A stretch of DNA of 39,819 bases from an uncultured Candidatus Actinomarina sp. (GTDB lineage: Bacteria > Actinomycetota > Acidimicrobiia > Actinomarinales > Actinomarinaceae), in NCBI GenBank assembly GCA_902555055.1, contig CACDQN010000001.1:1-39819 (forward strand). The letters are read 5' to 3'. Both the position numbers and the translations under genes were made by a program. The notes under the pieces were generated by a model. It saw nothing but the letters and a program-made list of their open reading frames with translations. It had not been told where the DNA came from and searched no databases. This document shows, piece after piece, positions 1 to 8,506 of this stretch (position 1 is the stretch's first letter; every line of letters starts with the position of its first letter).

Positions 1-950
1 TTTTGAATAATGAAAGCCCCTACAAATATAGCTATACCTGCAAATACATTTAGAATTGTATTGAAAAAGTCGAGACCTTGTTTAATTGAGTCAGCTTGTT
101 CAGCTGCTGCTTCTTGAGCGTTTATTACATTTAGATTTTCACTATCTAGATTTGCTATTTGATTCTTAACTTCATTAACATCGTAATTATTTTCCACAAC
201 AACATTGATTAAGTCAACTTTGCCTCTTGAATCTAATAACTTTTGAGCTGTTGTGAAGTCAAATAATGCAAATGTTGCACCCCCTGGAGATCCAACATTT
301 GCAAATTCTGCTATGCCCGTAATTGTAAATGTTGCAGGCGTTGCTCCAGCAAGTACTGTTACTTGATCTCCAACTGCAAAATCGTGATTTTCAGCAGTAA
401 GAACGTCCATAACAACTTCTCTAATATTGGTTGGGGGTTTACCTTCAACCAGTGACCACTGGGCAGCATAAGGATTGTTGTCCCAAGCAGCTCCAAATGT
501 AGGTGCAAAGCCATTCTGAACTAAGATTGTTTCTCTTGAACATTCTTTAACTAGGGAATGACAGTCTTTTCTGGGGCCAAATTTAATATACTGTGCGTAC
601 CCTAAAACCTCACCCCAGGCAGCCTTGACACTTGGTAGATTCTGTATTTCTTGAATTTTTTCATCTGGTATTTTTTTTACTTCAAAAGAAATAGGCCCTT
701 GGCCACCATCACCACTAAATCCTTGAGCAAAATCTTCTTGAATAGGTTGAACTACTAAGTCAACACCTTCATATATTCCAGTAAACAAATTATCAAATGC
801 TGATTTATTACTTTCAGAAAATATATTTGAAGCAATAATTACAGCTACACCAAGAATAATTGATGATGTTGTTAGAAAAATTCTAACTGGATAAGTCCTA
901 AGGTTTTTCCAGGCTATCAGAAATAGGGGACGTTTAGTAAATCCAAACAT
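1..950 (-). CDS. FtsX/MacB-like ABC transporter permease, truncated by window start (N-terminal part present)
   Basis: Reverse-strand reading from ATG (CAT at 948-950) gives MFGFTKRPLFLIAWKNLRTYPVRIFLTTSSIILGVAVIIASNIFSE..., typical N-terminal TM plus MacB_PCD-like domain; start overlaps the stop of the ATPase gene; open to position 1. Confidence 0.8.
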   Translation of the reverse strand, partial: MFGFTKRPLFLIAWKNLRTYPVRIFLTTSSIILGVAVIIASNIFSESNKSAFDNLFTGIYEGVDLVVQPIQEDFAQGFSGDGGQGPISFEVKKIPDEKIQEIQNLPSVKAAWGEVLGYAQYIKFGPRKDCHSLVKECSRETILVQNGFAPTFGAAWDNNPYAAQWSLVEGKPPTNIREVVMDVLTAENHDFAVGDQVTVLAGATPATFTITGIAEFANVGSPGGATFALFDFTTAQKLLDSRGKVDLINVVVENNYDVNEVKNQIANLDSENLNVINAQEAAAEQADSIKQGLDFFNTILNVFAGIAIFVGAFIIQ

Positions 951-1699
951 TAGATGTCACTTAGAGCAGTGACCTCTGAAATAATCTCTTCTTGAGTTGG
1001 CTCTTCTAAATCGCTAGCTATCTTTCCATCTTTTAACATTACGACCCTGTTCGCAAACGAAGCAGCATAGGGATCGTGAGTTACCATAATAATTGTCTGA
1101 TTGAGCTCCTCAACAACTGACTTCATAAATACTAGAAGTTCTTTACTGGACTTCGAATCAAGATTTCCAGAAGGTTCATCAGCAAATATAACTTCTGGCT
1201 TTGTAGCCATAGCTCTTGCAGCGGCAACTCTTTGTTGCTGTCCACCGGATAGTTCATTTGGTCTGTGTGTTAATCTATCACTAATATCAACAGTATCAAC
1301 AACCTTTTTTACCCACTCCATATCAGGTTTTTTTCCAGCAATAGATGCTGGTAGTGTAATGTTTTCTTCTGCTGTGAGAGTTGGAATTAGGTTAAAAGCT
1401 TGAAAGACAAATCCGAAACTATCTCTTCTAATTTTTGTTAACTGTTTATCGTTCAACTTTGATATGTCACTATCTTTCAAATAAATCTGACCAGATGAAG
1501 GTCTATCTAAGCCAGCCAAGCAGTGTAGTAAGGTTGACTTTCCAGATCCAGAAGGTCCCATTATTGCTGTAAATTGCATTTCGTTAAAATTTATATTGAT
1601 ATTGTCAAGAGCGGTAACGCTAGTTTCTTTTTCTCCATATATTTTTGTTAAGTTATTAGCACTAATTATTACGTTCATGAATTCAATATTAGGATGCAC
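950..1699 (-). CDS. ABC transporter ATP-binding protein, LolD/MacB type (start may be internal Met at 1678)
   Basis: Walker A GPSGSGKST, signature LSGGQQQRVAAARA, Walker B VIFADEPSGNLD. Confidence 0.92.
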   Translation of the reverse strand: MHPNIEFMNVIISANNLTKIYGEKETSVTALDNININFNEMQFTAIMGPSGSGKSTLLHCLAGLDRPSSGQIYLKDSDISKLNDKQLTKIRRDSFGFVFQAFNLIPTLTAEENITLPASIAGKKPDMEWVKKVVDTVDISDRLTHRPNELSGGQQQRVAAARAMATKPEVIFADEPSGNLDSKSSKELLVFMKSVVEELNQTIIMVTHDPYAASFANRVVMLKDGKIASDLEEPTQEEIISEVTALSDI

Positions 1700-1859
1700 T
1701 AAAAAATACTGTTACTTGATAAAAATCAGTTAACAAAATTTTTACATATCTAACTTTACTTCCTAATTCAAATTTGTTTATATTGTCTTATGTACAAAGT
1801 TAATAACTGGAACTGGTGGACTCTACATATGTAGGTGCTCAGTTTTTGTTATTTGGTTG

Positions 1860-1883
1860 AACCGGGCACCGCCCGGTTTTTTT
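1860..1883 (+). terminator. Intrinsic terminator on + strand
   Basis: AACCGGGC-ACC-GCCCGGTT perfect 8-bp stem (1860-1867/1871-1878) with a T7 run at 1877-1883; no T-run on the opposite strand. Confidence 0.8.
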
Positions 1884-1950
1884 ATTTGAAATTGTCACTG
1901 AAATTGAATCCCGGGCCAAACCCTCAAGAGTTTTACTTTATACGTTGGTA

Positions 1951-2418
1951 CTAATGCAGAGATTGGGTGGTTATCTCCTTCCATTCTGAAGCTTTTGGTC
2001 CTGTCTTGTAAAGAGACAGTAGGTCAAAAGAAACTGTTATCGGGATGAGTTCATTAAGCTCCCCCAGATCAAAAGATTTGGGTAACTCATCCCCGTAGCA
2101 CAGTGAAAGATGTGGTACCCAAAGACTTGGCCAACCTTCTATTTTTGAAACAGAATTAAAAAAATAAGTATTGTTTGATGATTCAAGATATAGTCTTTGA
2201 AAATAGGTATCTCCTCTGGATATTTTGTCAAAGTTAATATTACATTTTTCATTAGAAAGCAGTTTTAAAGTCTTAATTGCTTTTTCATATGTAGAAATTT
2301 TTGTGACTAAGGTTACATGTGGAAAAAAAGAGTCTTTTCCTTCCTCTTTTGCGAACCTTTTAATCAAGTCATAGATTTCTTTATTGTGTTTGGAGCTTTG
2401 AAGCCAAATTGAATACAT
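1951..2418 (-). CDS. 2H phosphoesterase / cyclic phosphodiesterase-like (2'-5' RNA ligase superfamily)
   Basis: 155 aa with two HxT/S-type motifs: FFPHVTLVT and WVPHLSLCYG. Confidence 0.7.
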   Translation of the reverse strand: MYSIWLQSSKHNKEIYDLIKRFAKEEGKDSFFPHVTLVTKISTYEKAIKTLKLLSNEKCNINFDKISRGDTYFQRLYLESSNNTYFFNSVSKIEGWPSLWVPHLSLCYGDELPKSFDLGELNELIPITVSFDLLSLYKTGPKASEWKEITTQSLH

Positions 2419-2422
2419 TGAT

Positions 2423-3247
2423 TTATTGAATTTTTACTTTTTTTAGTTTACTCACAAAAAAACAAACTATAAATATACCAGTTGCAACTAACGACATTGT
2501 TGGACCTGAAGGCAGATTGTAAAAATAGGATAAATATAGCCCGGAAAATGAAGAAATTATTCCAAAAATAATACTTATATAGATTGAAGAGACAAAATTG
2601 TCTGTTATTTGTTTTGATGCAGCTGCGGGTATCAGAAGCATACTTAAGACCAGAATAATTCCTACTGTTTGAAGAGAAGCAACAATTGCTACTGATAAAA
2701 CAACAAGGAATAAATAATTTAAAAAATTTGTATTTAAACCCTTAACTTCAGCACCAATAGGATCAAAAGAATAAAACAGCAATTGCTTGAAAAAGAGTAC
2801 TATAAGAAAAACTACAGCGATACACATTGAGACAACTATGTAAACATCGAATCTACTAACAGCTAATATTTGACCAAAAAGTAAATCTTCTAAATTAATA
2901 GTTACATTAAGTATTGATATTAAAACAAAGCCAAGGGCAAAAAAAGAAGAGAAAATAATACCTATTGCAGTATCTTCACCAACATTTGAATTTTTAATAA
3001 TATATCCTAGGAAAAAAGCAATCAAAATAGCCGCTGGAACGCCTAATTCAGAAATACTAAATCCTAGAAAAACACCTATTGCAATAATTGGTAAGGTTGC
3101 ATGAGCCATTGCATCAGCCATAAAGCCCATATTTCTATTTATCGCAAAAGGCCCAAGGATTGAAAGCATAGTTCCTGAAGCTATGGCTGTGATGGTTGAA
3201 CGAACCATAAATTCATATTTGAAGGGCTCCATTAAAATCTCAATCAT
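2423..3247 (-). CDS. znuB: Metal (zinc/manganese) ABC transporter permease, ZnuB/MntB family
   Basis: Multi-TM ABC-3 family protein (AMAHATLPIIAIG, GAEVKGLN, LVLSMLLIPAAASKQ); ORF track extends to 3316 but MIEILMEPFKYEFM is the more natural start. Confidence 0.85.
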   Translation of the reverse strand: MIEILMEPFKYEFMVRSTITAIASGTMLSILGPFAINRNMGFMADAMAHATLPIIAIGVFLGFSISELGVPAAILIAFFLGYIIKNSNVGEDTAIGIIFSSFFALGFVLISILNVTINLEDLLFGQILAVSRFDVYIVVSMCIAVVFLIVLFFKQLLFYSFDPIGAEVKGLNTNFLNYLFLVVLSVAIVASLQTVGIILVLSMLLIPAAASKQITDNFVSSIYISIIFGIISSFSGLYLSYFYNLPSGPTMSLVATGIFIVCFFVSKLKKVKIQ

Positions 3248-4031
3248 CGTTTTGCCTATGACTTTCTGAGGTATGGTATTTGAACATATCATAATGTGAG
3301 CCATACATCTCCTCAATGACTTCTTTTGTTAATACTTCTGATGGATCTCCGTATGCACAGCAATGTCTATTGAGACACAGAACCTCATCAAATTTATCTT
3401 CTAGATTGTTTAAGTCATGTGTGGCGACAAGAATTGTCTTGCCATCAAGATTGATATCACTTATTAGACTCATAATATCTTCTTGGGCTCCTACATCAAC
3501 AGCGCTGAATGCTTCATCTAATAAAAGAATATCTGCGTCTTGTGCAAGTCCTCTTGCGATTAATACTCTCTGAAATTGTCCACCCGATAGGTTATTAATG
3601 TTTTCATTGATTTTTTCAGGAAGACCAACATTTTCAAGAGCTTCCTTAATCTTTGAGTTTATTTTATTTCTTGAAAAAAGATTCAATGATTTCTTACTAA
3701 TCAATCCCATCTCTACAACCTGTTTGACTGAAAGTGGAAAATTTCGATTTATTAAATCTCTTTGGGGAACATAGCTAATGGATCCCTTTGCCTCTAGAGG
3801 GCTTAATCCATTGATTTTCAGTGACCCGTTAACTATAGGAACTAACCCCGCCATTGCGTTAAACAAGGTTGATTTGCCTCCACCATTGGGGCCAACTACT
3901 GCAACTTTTTTACCTTTATTTATACGAAAAGTCACATCATCTAATGCAGGTGTTGTACCTAGTTGAACACAGCAACCATCTGAAACGATGATTGCTGTGT
4001 CATCTAATAATTTATCTTCTGTTGTCTTCAT
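3240..4031 (-). CDS. znuC: Metal ABC transporter ATP-binding protein, ZnuC family
   Basis: Walker A GPNGGGKST, LSGGQFQRVLIARGLA, DILLLDEAFSAVD; lies between znuA- and znuB-like genes. Confidence 0.88.
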   Translation of the reverse strand: MKTTEDKLLDDTAIIVSDGCCVQLGTTPALDDVTFRINKGKKVAVVGPNGGGKSTLFNAMAGLVPIVNGSLKINGLSPLEAKGSISYVPQRDLINRNFPLSVKQVVEMGLISKKSLNLFSRNKINSKIKEALENVGLPEKINENINNLSGGQFQRVLIARGLAQDADILLLDEAFSAVDVGAQEDIMSLISDINLDGKTILVATHDLNNLEDKFDEVLCLNRHCCAYGDPSEVLTKEVIEEMYGSHYDMFKYHTSESHRQNDD

Positions 4032-4075
4032 TGTGATACCTTTTTTACGGGTAGCTAAAGTTATCTACAACTAAC

Positions 4076-5167
4076 TTAATCAGTATTTGTTAGATTCTCC
4101 ACAATTAATTCAACAGCAGTCATTAAAAACTCTGGGTAAGTTTGACCAGGCCTTAAGGTTTCTACCCACAAGCCTTCTACGGCTTTTATTCCTGTCTCAG
4201 CGACAATTGTTTCGGCGTAAACAGATGGGGCCTCTGCCTCAATAAAGATTACCTTTACATTATTGTCTTCAATTACATCAATTACACCAACAAGTTGTGA
4301 TGGTGAAATCTCGTTTGAAGAATCTAAATCAGGAATAATTGTTGACAGCACTTCAAGACCAAATTTAGCTTCCAAATAACCTAAAGACTCATGTGTAGTT
4401 ATGAGCTTTCTATTTTGTGAAGGCACAGATGAAATTAGTTCAGATACTTGACTAACTAACCCTTTTAATTCGGTCACATAAGCTTTGCCTGCTGCTTCAT
4501 AATCAGATGCATTACTTGGATCAAAATTGACTAATTTTGACTCAATAAACTCTGCTGCATAAGCAACTCTGTTTGGATCGAACCAAAAGTGAGGATCATA
4601 TGCACCGTGGCCATGACCTTCATGTCCATCGTGGTCATCATGTCCTTCTTCATCATGGTCATCATGTCCTTCTTCGTCGTGGTCATCATGTCCTTCTTCG
4701 TCGTGGTCATCATGTCCTTCTTCGTCGTGGTCATCATGTCCTTTTTCACCATGGTCATCGTGATCATCGTGACCACCTTCTTTGAACTCAATTGGAAAAA
4801 CACTTTCACCCACTTCTGCCAAAGCCTCCGAGCCACATACTGAATTTTCTAGCAACTCAATTAAAGCTGCTGGTTCATACATTAACCCTGTATAAAAAAC
4901 TAGATCAGCGTCTGCTATTTTTCCAGCATCTTGTGGTGCTGGTTCGTACGTATGAGGATTAGCTTCAGGCGGCATTAATATTGTTAGGTTAATATTTTCT
5001 CCACCGACTTGACTAACAAACTCACCAATCATTGGTGTTGTTGCTACAACATTAATCTCTCTACCATCAATTTCCGGACAACCTGCTTCTGCACTTCCGC
5101 CAGAACAAGCTATCAACACTAATGAGAGTGCTATAACACCAATTTTAAAAATAGGTTTATTCTTCAA
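4076..5167 (-). CDS. znuA: Zinc ABC transporter substrate-binding lipoprotein, ZnuA family with His/Asp-rich loop
   Basis: Lipobox LVLIACSGG, NPHTYEPAPQDAGKIADADLVFYTG, GHDDHDEE repeats, YDPHFWFDP. Confidence 0.93.
   Translation of the reverse strand: MKNKPIFKIGVIALSLVLIACSGGSAEAGCPEIDGREINVVATTPMIGEFVSQVGGENINLTILMPPEANPHTYEPAPQDAGKIADADLVFYTGLMYEPAALIELLENSVCGSEALAEVGESVFPIEFKEGGHDDHDDHGEKGHDDHDEEGHDDHDEEGHDDHDEEGHDDHDEEGHDDHDGHEGHGHGAYDPHFWFDPNRVAYAAEFIESKLVNFDPSNASDYEAAGKAYVTELKGLVSQVSELISSVPSQNRKLITTHESLGYLEAKFGLEVLSTIIPDLDSSNEISPSQLVGVIDVIEDNNVKVIFIEAEAPSVYAETIVAETGIKAVEGLWVETLRPGQTYPEFLMTAVELIVENLTNTD
4634..4753. repeat. In-frame tandem repeat, about 5 x 24 bp (gtcatcatgtccttcttcgtcgtg), encoding GHDDHDEE units of ZnuA
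   Basis: Units at 4634-4657, 4658-4681, 4682-4705, 4706-4729 and 4730-4753 (last degenerate). Confidence 0.9.
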
Positions 5168-5191
5168 AATTCTCCTTCTAATTTATAACAG

Positions 5192-5214
5192 TAAATGAGA
5201 ATAAGTCTCATTTA
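5192..5214. promoter_or_regulatory. Putative Zur operator in the divergent znuA/zur intergenic region
   Basis: Perfect inverted repeat TAAATGAGA-ATAAG-TCTCATTTA just upstream of znuA and the Fur-family gene. Confidence 0.7.
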
Positions 5215-5260
5215 TTTTATTGTCAAGTTTATATGATAATTAATTTCGTCTGTTTTAAAA

Positions 5261-5719
5261 TTGAGAAGTATAATAAAAAACATGATTGAGGACTCCAGAA
5301 AAATACTATCCGAACACAGTGTCTCTATTACCAATCCTAGAATTTTAGTCCTCGAAGCACTTTTAGAATTTGGTAATCCTATAACGATAGATGAACTTCA
5401 ATCTAAGCTTAAAGGAGCCGTAGCAAAATCCACACTATATAGAGTTTTAAATGACTTAAAAAAAATAAAAATTCTTAATGAGTTTACTTCGCCTGATAAT
5501 TCAACTGTTGTTGAACTTATATTAGAAGACCACTCACACCATCATCATCTTTTTTGTAGTGATTGTGGTGAAGTTATCGATGTTGAATTAAGTGAAGAGT
5601 TTGAAATAATGCTAAATAAAGAAATAGAAAAAGTACAAAAAAACTTTAACTTTGAAATAACAGACCACAGAGTTGAAATGTTTGGGCTTTGTACCGATCA
5701 GTGTTCTAATTGCAAATAG
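5261..5719 (+). CDS. zur: Fur-family transcriptional regulator, probably Zur (start may be Met at 5282)
   Basis: Winged-helix N-terminus, HSHHHHLFCSDCGEVIDVE, C-terminal CTDQCSNC zinc ligands; divergent from znuABC. Confidence 0.85.
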   Translation: MRSIIKNMIEDSRKILSEHSVSITNPRILVLEALLEFGNPITIDELQSKLKGAVAKSTLYRVLNDLKKIKILNEFTSPDNSTVVELILEDHSHHHHLFCSDCGEVIDVELSEEFEIMLNKEIEKVQKNFNFEITDHRVEMFGLCTDQCSNCK

Positions 5720-5721
5720 CT

Positions 5722-5901
5722 CTAAAAAATTAAAGCTATTAAATTTGCATTCAATAACATAGATTGAATAACTTCAAATGAATGAATGTTTTCAGGAGTT
5801 GTGGTGAGGGGTATCGTCATATAGCTTCCAGTAATAACATTTTCTACCGCTAATGCGGTTTCAATGTAGTCATTTTGAGTAATGTTGCAAACTATACACA
5901 T
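5722..5901 (-). CDS. Short hypothetical protein (59 aa) with N-terminal CxxC
   Basis: Reverse-strand ORF MCIVCNITQNDYIETALAVENVITGSYMTIPLTTTPENIHSFEVIQSMLLNANLIALIF*; falls just below the ORF-track length cut-off; fills an otherwise empty gap. Confidence 0.4.
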   Translation of the reverse strand: MCIVCNITQNDYIETALAVENVITGSYMTIPLTTTPENIHSFEVIQSMLLNANLIALIF

Positions 5902-5976
5902 AATTTAACCCTTGTTGTTTCATTTATAATTCTAGTGTAGATTTTAAGATTAGAAAACATATATTAAGGTAGTTAA

Positions 5977-7212
5977 ATGTTAAATAATTCAAATTTAAGG
6001 CATGGGATTATAAATGTTGGTGATTTACCTATTCCATTTGATCTTGTTTTAAACGCTGCTGTATTGGTAGTTGTTTTAACATTTGTTTTTCTTAAAGTTT
6101 CCTGGAAAGAATCGATTCTGACCTCAAAAGAAACACTTTTTTCAACCAAACAATCAACAAGTGGAAAGTTGTTTGGATTTTTGATCTTAGCCTTGCTAAC
6201 GGTCCCTGGTTTAATAAATAATGAGGCTGCAACTGTATCTATAACTCCACTAATTTTGTGGGTTTTTTTGTGGATCGGGGTCCCAGTTCTTGGTTTACTT
6301 TTTGGAGATTTATATGCAAAATTTAATCCGTTATCAATTTTGGTTAATAGAGAAGGTGAGGCTAATAATGTCTACCCTGCTGCGTTCTTATTTATTTGTT
6401 TGACCTGGTTTGAGCTTGTCTGGAGCAAGCCAGGAAATCCAAGACATATAGGAATTGTTTTCTTAGTTTTACTTGTGGTGGTGTCAGTGGTCCAGAGGTT
6501 TTATAACAAAACCCTAATTGAAGTCGACCCCTTGTTGTTACTACATCATCTATATAGCAAAATGAGAATAACAAATAGCAAACCTGTATTTAGAACACTG
6601 CTAAATAACATCTCAAATCTTGCCCAACTAAAAGGTATGGAATACTTTATATTGCTTATGATTGGCACAGTTACCTACGACGGTCTGCGGGAAACTACTT
6701 TTTGGTTTGAATTATTTGGATCTCAAACATATGAGACTTCATTTTCAACAGTTGCTTTTTTATTAATGAATCTTTTGATAATAGTGTTCTATAGATTTGC
6801 ATGCTATTTTGCTATACGAGTAAGTGGTGAAGATTTAAACTTAAACGAGATTTCTCTTAAATTTGGACACACAATGCTTCCAATTGCTTTTGCATATCAT
6901 GTGACACATTATTTGAGCTTACTTTTGTTTGAGTTTCAAACTGTTGTTTATAGATTGAATGATCCATTTGGTTTTGGATGGAATTTATTTAATGTGCAGG
7001 AACCCGAAGTAAATTATTTCTTAGAACCCATTGCTCTGTGGACAATTATGGTCATTGTTACACTTGCAGGTCATATGTTAAGTGTTGTTTTAGCACATGA
7101 TTTATCAGTAAAATTATTTGGACATCAAAAAAGTGATAAGACTCAGTATGTATTTCTATTTATAACAGTAGCTTTAACACTTCAAGCATTGTTTGTGCTA
7201 AGCGTCGCTTAA
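5977..7212 (+). CDS. Multi-pass integral membrane protein of an actinobacterial family (sometimes annotated fenitrothion hydrolase-like)
   Basis: About 10 hydrophobic segments; N-terminus HGIINVGDLPIPFDLVL resembles the 'HGIGGRxDLPIPLWL' family start; family call from memory. Confidence 0.55.
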   Translation: MLNNSNLRHGIINVGDLPIPFDLVLNAAVLVVVLTFVFLKVSWKESILTSKETLFSTKQSTSGKLFGFLILALLTVPGLINNEAATVSITPLILWVFLWIGVPVLGLLFGDLYAKFNPLSILVNREGEANNVYPAAFLFICLTWFELVWSKPGNPRHIGIVFLVLLVVVSVVQRFYNKTLIEVDPLLLLHHLYSKMRITNSKPVFRTLLNNISNLAQLKGMEYFILLMIGTVTYDGLRETTFWFELFGSQTYETSFSTVAFLLMNLLIIVFYRFACYFAIRVSGEDLNLNEISLKFGHTMLPIAFAYHVTHYLSLLLFEFQTVVYRLNDPFGFGWNLFNVQEPEVNYFLEPIALWTIMVIVTLAGHMLSVVLAHDLSVKLFGHQKSDKTQYVFLFITVALTLQALFVLSVA

Positions 7213-7216
7213 TAAC

Positions 7217-8479
7217 TTACTTTAACTTATTTTCTATACTGGCTACTCTTTCAGCAATTGGAGGGTGTGAATAGTAGTAAGAGCTATATAAAGAGTCGGG
7301 GGTTAAATTAGAAGCATTGTCTTTGCTCAACTTCAATAAACCAGAAATCATATACTCTCCATTGGTGTATTGAAATGAAAAATCATCAGCTTCAAATTCT
7401 CGTTTTCTAGACAGTGCTGAGGTGAACGGTCTAGTAAAGAACGTATAAGAACCAGCAACTAAGTAGAAAAGTAAAAACTTGGAATATATAGTTAAAGATT
7501 CTAAACCGTGGTCAAGGAAGAAATTATCACTTTTAAGTACTTCACTTAATATGTAAAAACCAATAAAACCAAATACTAGTGAACTAATAAGCGTTTTCCT
7601 TATGTGCCCTAACTTATAGTGTCCTAATTCATGACCAAGAATTGCCTCCATTTCATCTGGAGTAATCGTTTTTAACAGTGTATCAAAAAACACGATTCTC
7701 TTGTTTTTTCCAAATCCAGTGAAAAAAGCATTTCCGTGAGTGCTTCGTAAACTTGCATTCATGACGAATAAACCTTTTGATTTAAAATCAACTTTTTTCA
7801 ATAATTTTTCTATAGGTTTTTTAAACTCTTCATTATCAAGTGGCTCAAATTTATTGAACAGTGGCATTATTAAAACTGGATATAAGAAGAAAATAACCGC
7901 TTGAAGGGTAAAGACAGCTCCAAATGCGTAGATCCACCAGTTATCTCCTAAATTTACGACTATATAAATTACAGTTGCGTAAATAACTGATGAGATAGCT
8001 GCAGAAATTAACAAACTTTTAAACATGTCTGTTACAAATGTTTTTGTTGTTGTTTTGTTGAAGCCGTGTCTTTCCTCTATAACGAATGTTGAGTATATAG
8101 ATATTGGAAGTGAAATCACTTGCTCAACTACCAACAATAAAAGTCCTAGTAAAACTGCTCCGAGAACCTCTGATGAAGTTGTAGAGACCACTATTTCACT
8201 GAGAAAATTAAACAATCCCCCTAAAGTAAAAATTATCAACACAACAGTACCAAAGAGAGCTGTAAAGATTTGAAATCTAATTCGATCAATATTGTAATCT
8301 ATTGATTTCTTGTACTCTTCCTCAGTAACTTCACTTACAAACCTTTCAGGAATAGCGTTTTTGTTTAATTCAATAGATTTAAGGTTTCTGATTTTCAAAT
8401 ATGTCTCAAGCAAAAACTTAATAGCTATTAGAGATATGAAAATAGTTGTGAAGTTTGTAGAAGATAAAAATTCTTGCAT
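7217..8479 (-). CDS. M48 family metallopeptidase, CAAX protease 1/STE24-like
   Basis: HELGHYKLGH zinc motif, EFEADDFSF, STE24-like N-terminal TM architecture. Confidence 0.9.
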   Translation of the reverse strand: MQEFLSSTNFTTIFISLIAIKFLLETYLKIRNLKSIELNKNAIPERFVSEVTEEEYKKSIDYNIDRIRFQIFTALFGTVVLIIFTLGGLFNFLSEIVVSTTSSEVLGAVLLGLLLLVVEQVISLPISIYSTFVIEERHGFNKTTTKTFVTDMFKSLLISAAISSVIYATVIYIVVNLGDNWWIYAFGAVFTLQAVIFFLYPVLIMPLFNKFEPLDNEEFKKPIEKLLKKVDFKSKGLFVMNASLRSTHGNAFFTGFGKNKRIVFFDTLLKTITPDEMEAILGHELGHYKLGHIRKTLISSLVFGFIGFYILSEVLKSDNFFLDHGLESLTIYSKFLLFYLVAGSYTFFTRPFTSALSRKREFEADDFSFQYTNGEYMISGLLKLSKDNASNLTPDSLYSSYYYSHPPIAERVASIENKLK

Positions 8480-8506
8480 AGTTGAATTAGTTTAACATAA
8501 ATAATT

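Noticed and set aside
1780-1880. tRNA, tmRNA or SRP RNA in the 1700-1950 gap
   Set aside because: No cloverleaf, T-arm consensus or SRP conserved loop; kept only as an unclassified sRNA candidate.
4634-4753. Possible CRISPR-like array
   Set aside because: Contiguous 24-bp in-frame repeats with no spacers, inside a clear CDS.
4573-4843. + strand ORFs opposite the ZnuA repeat (RGHHVLL..., VVIMSFF...)
   Set aside because: Antisense shadows of the 24-bp repeat, which stays open in several frames; low-complexity products, no homology features.
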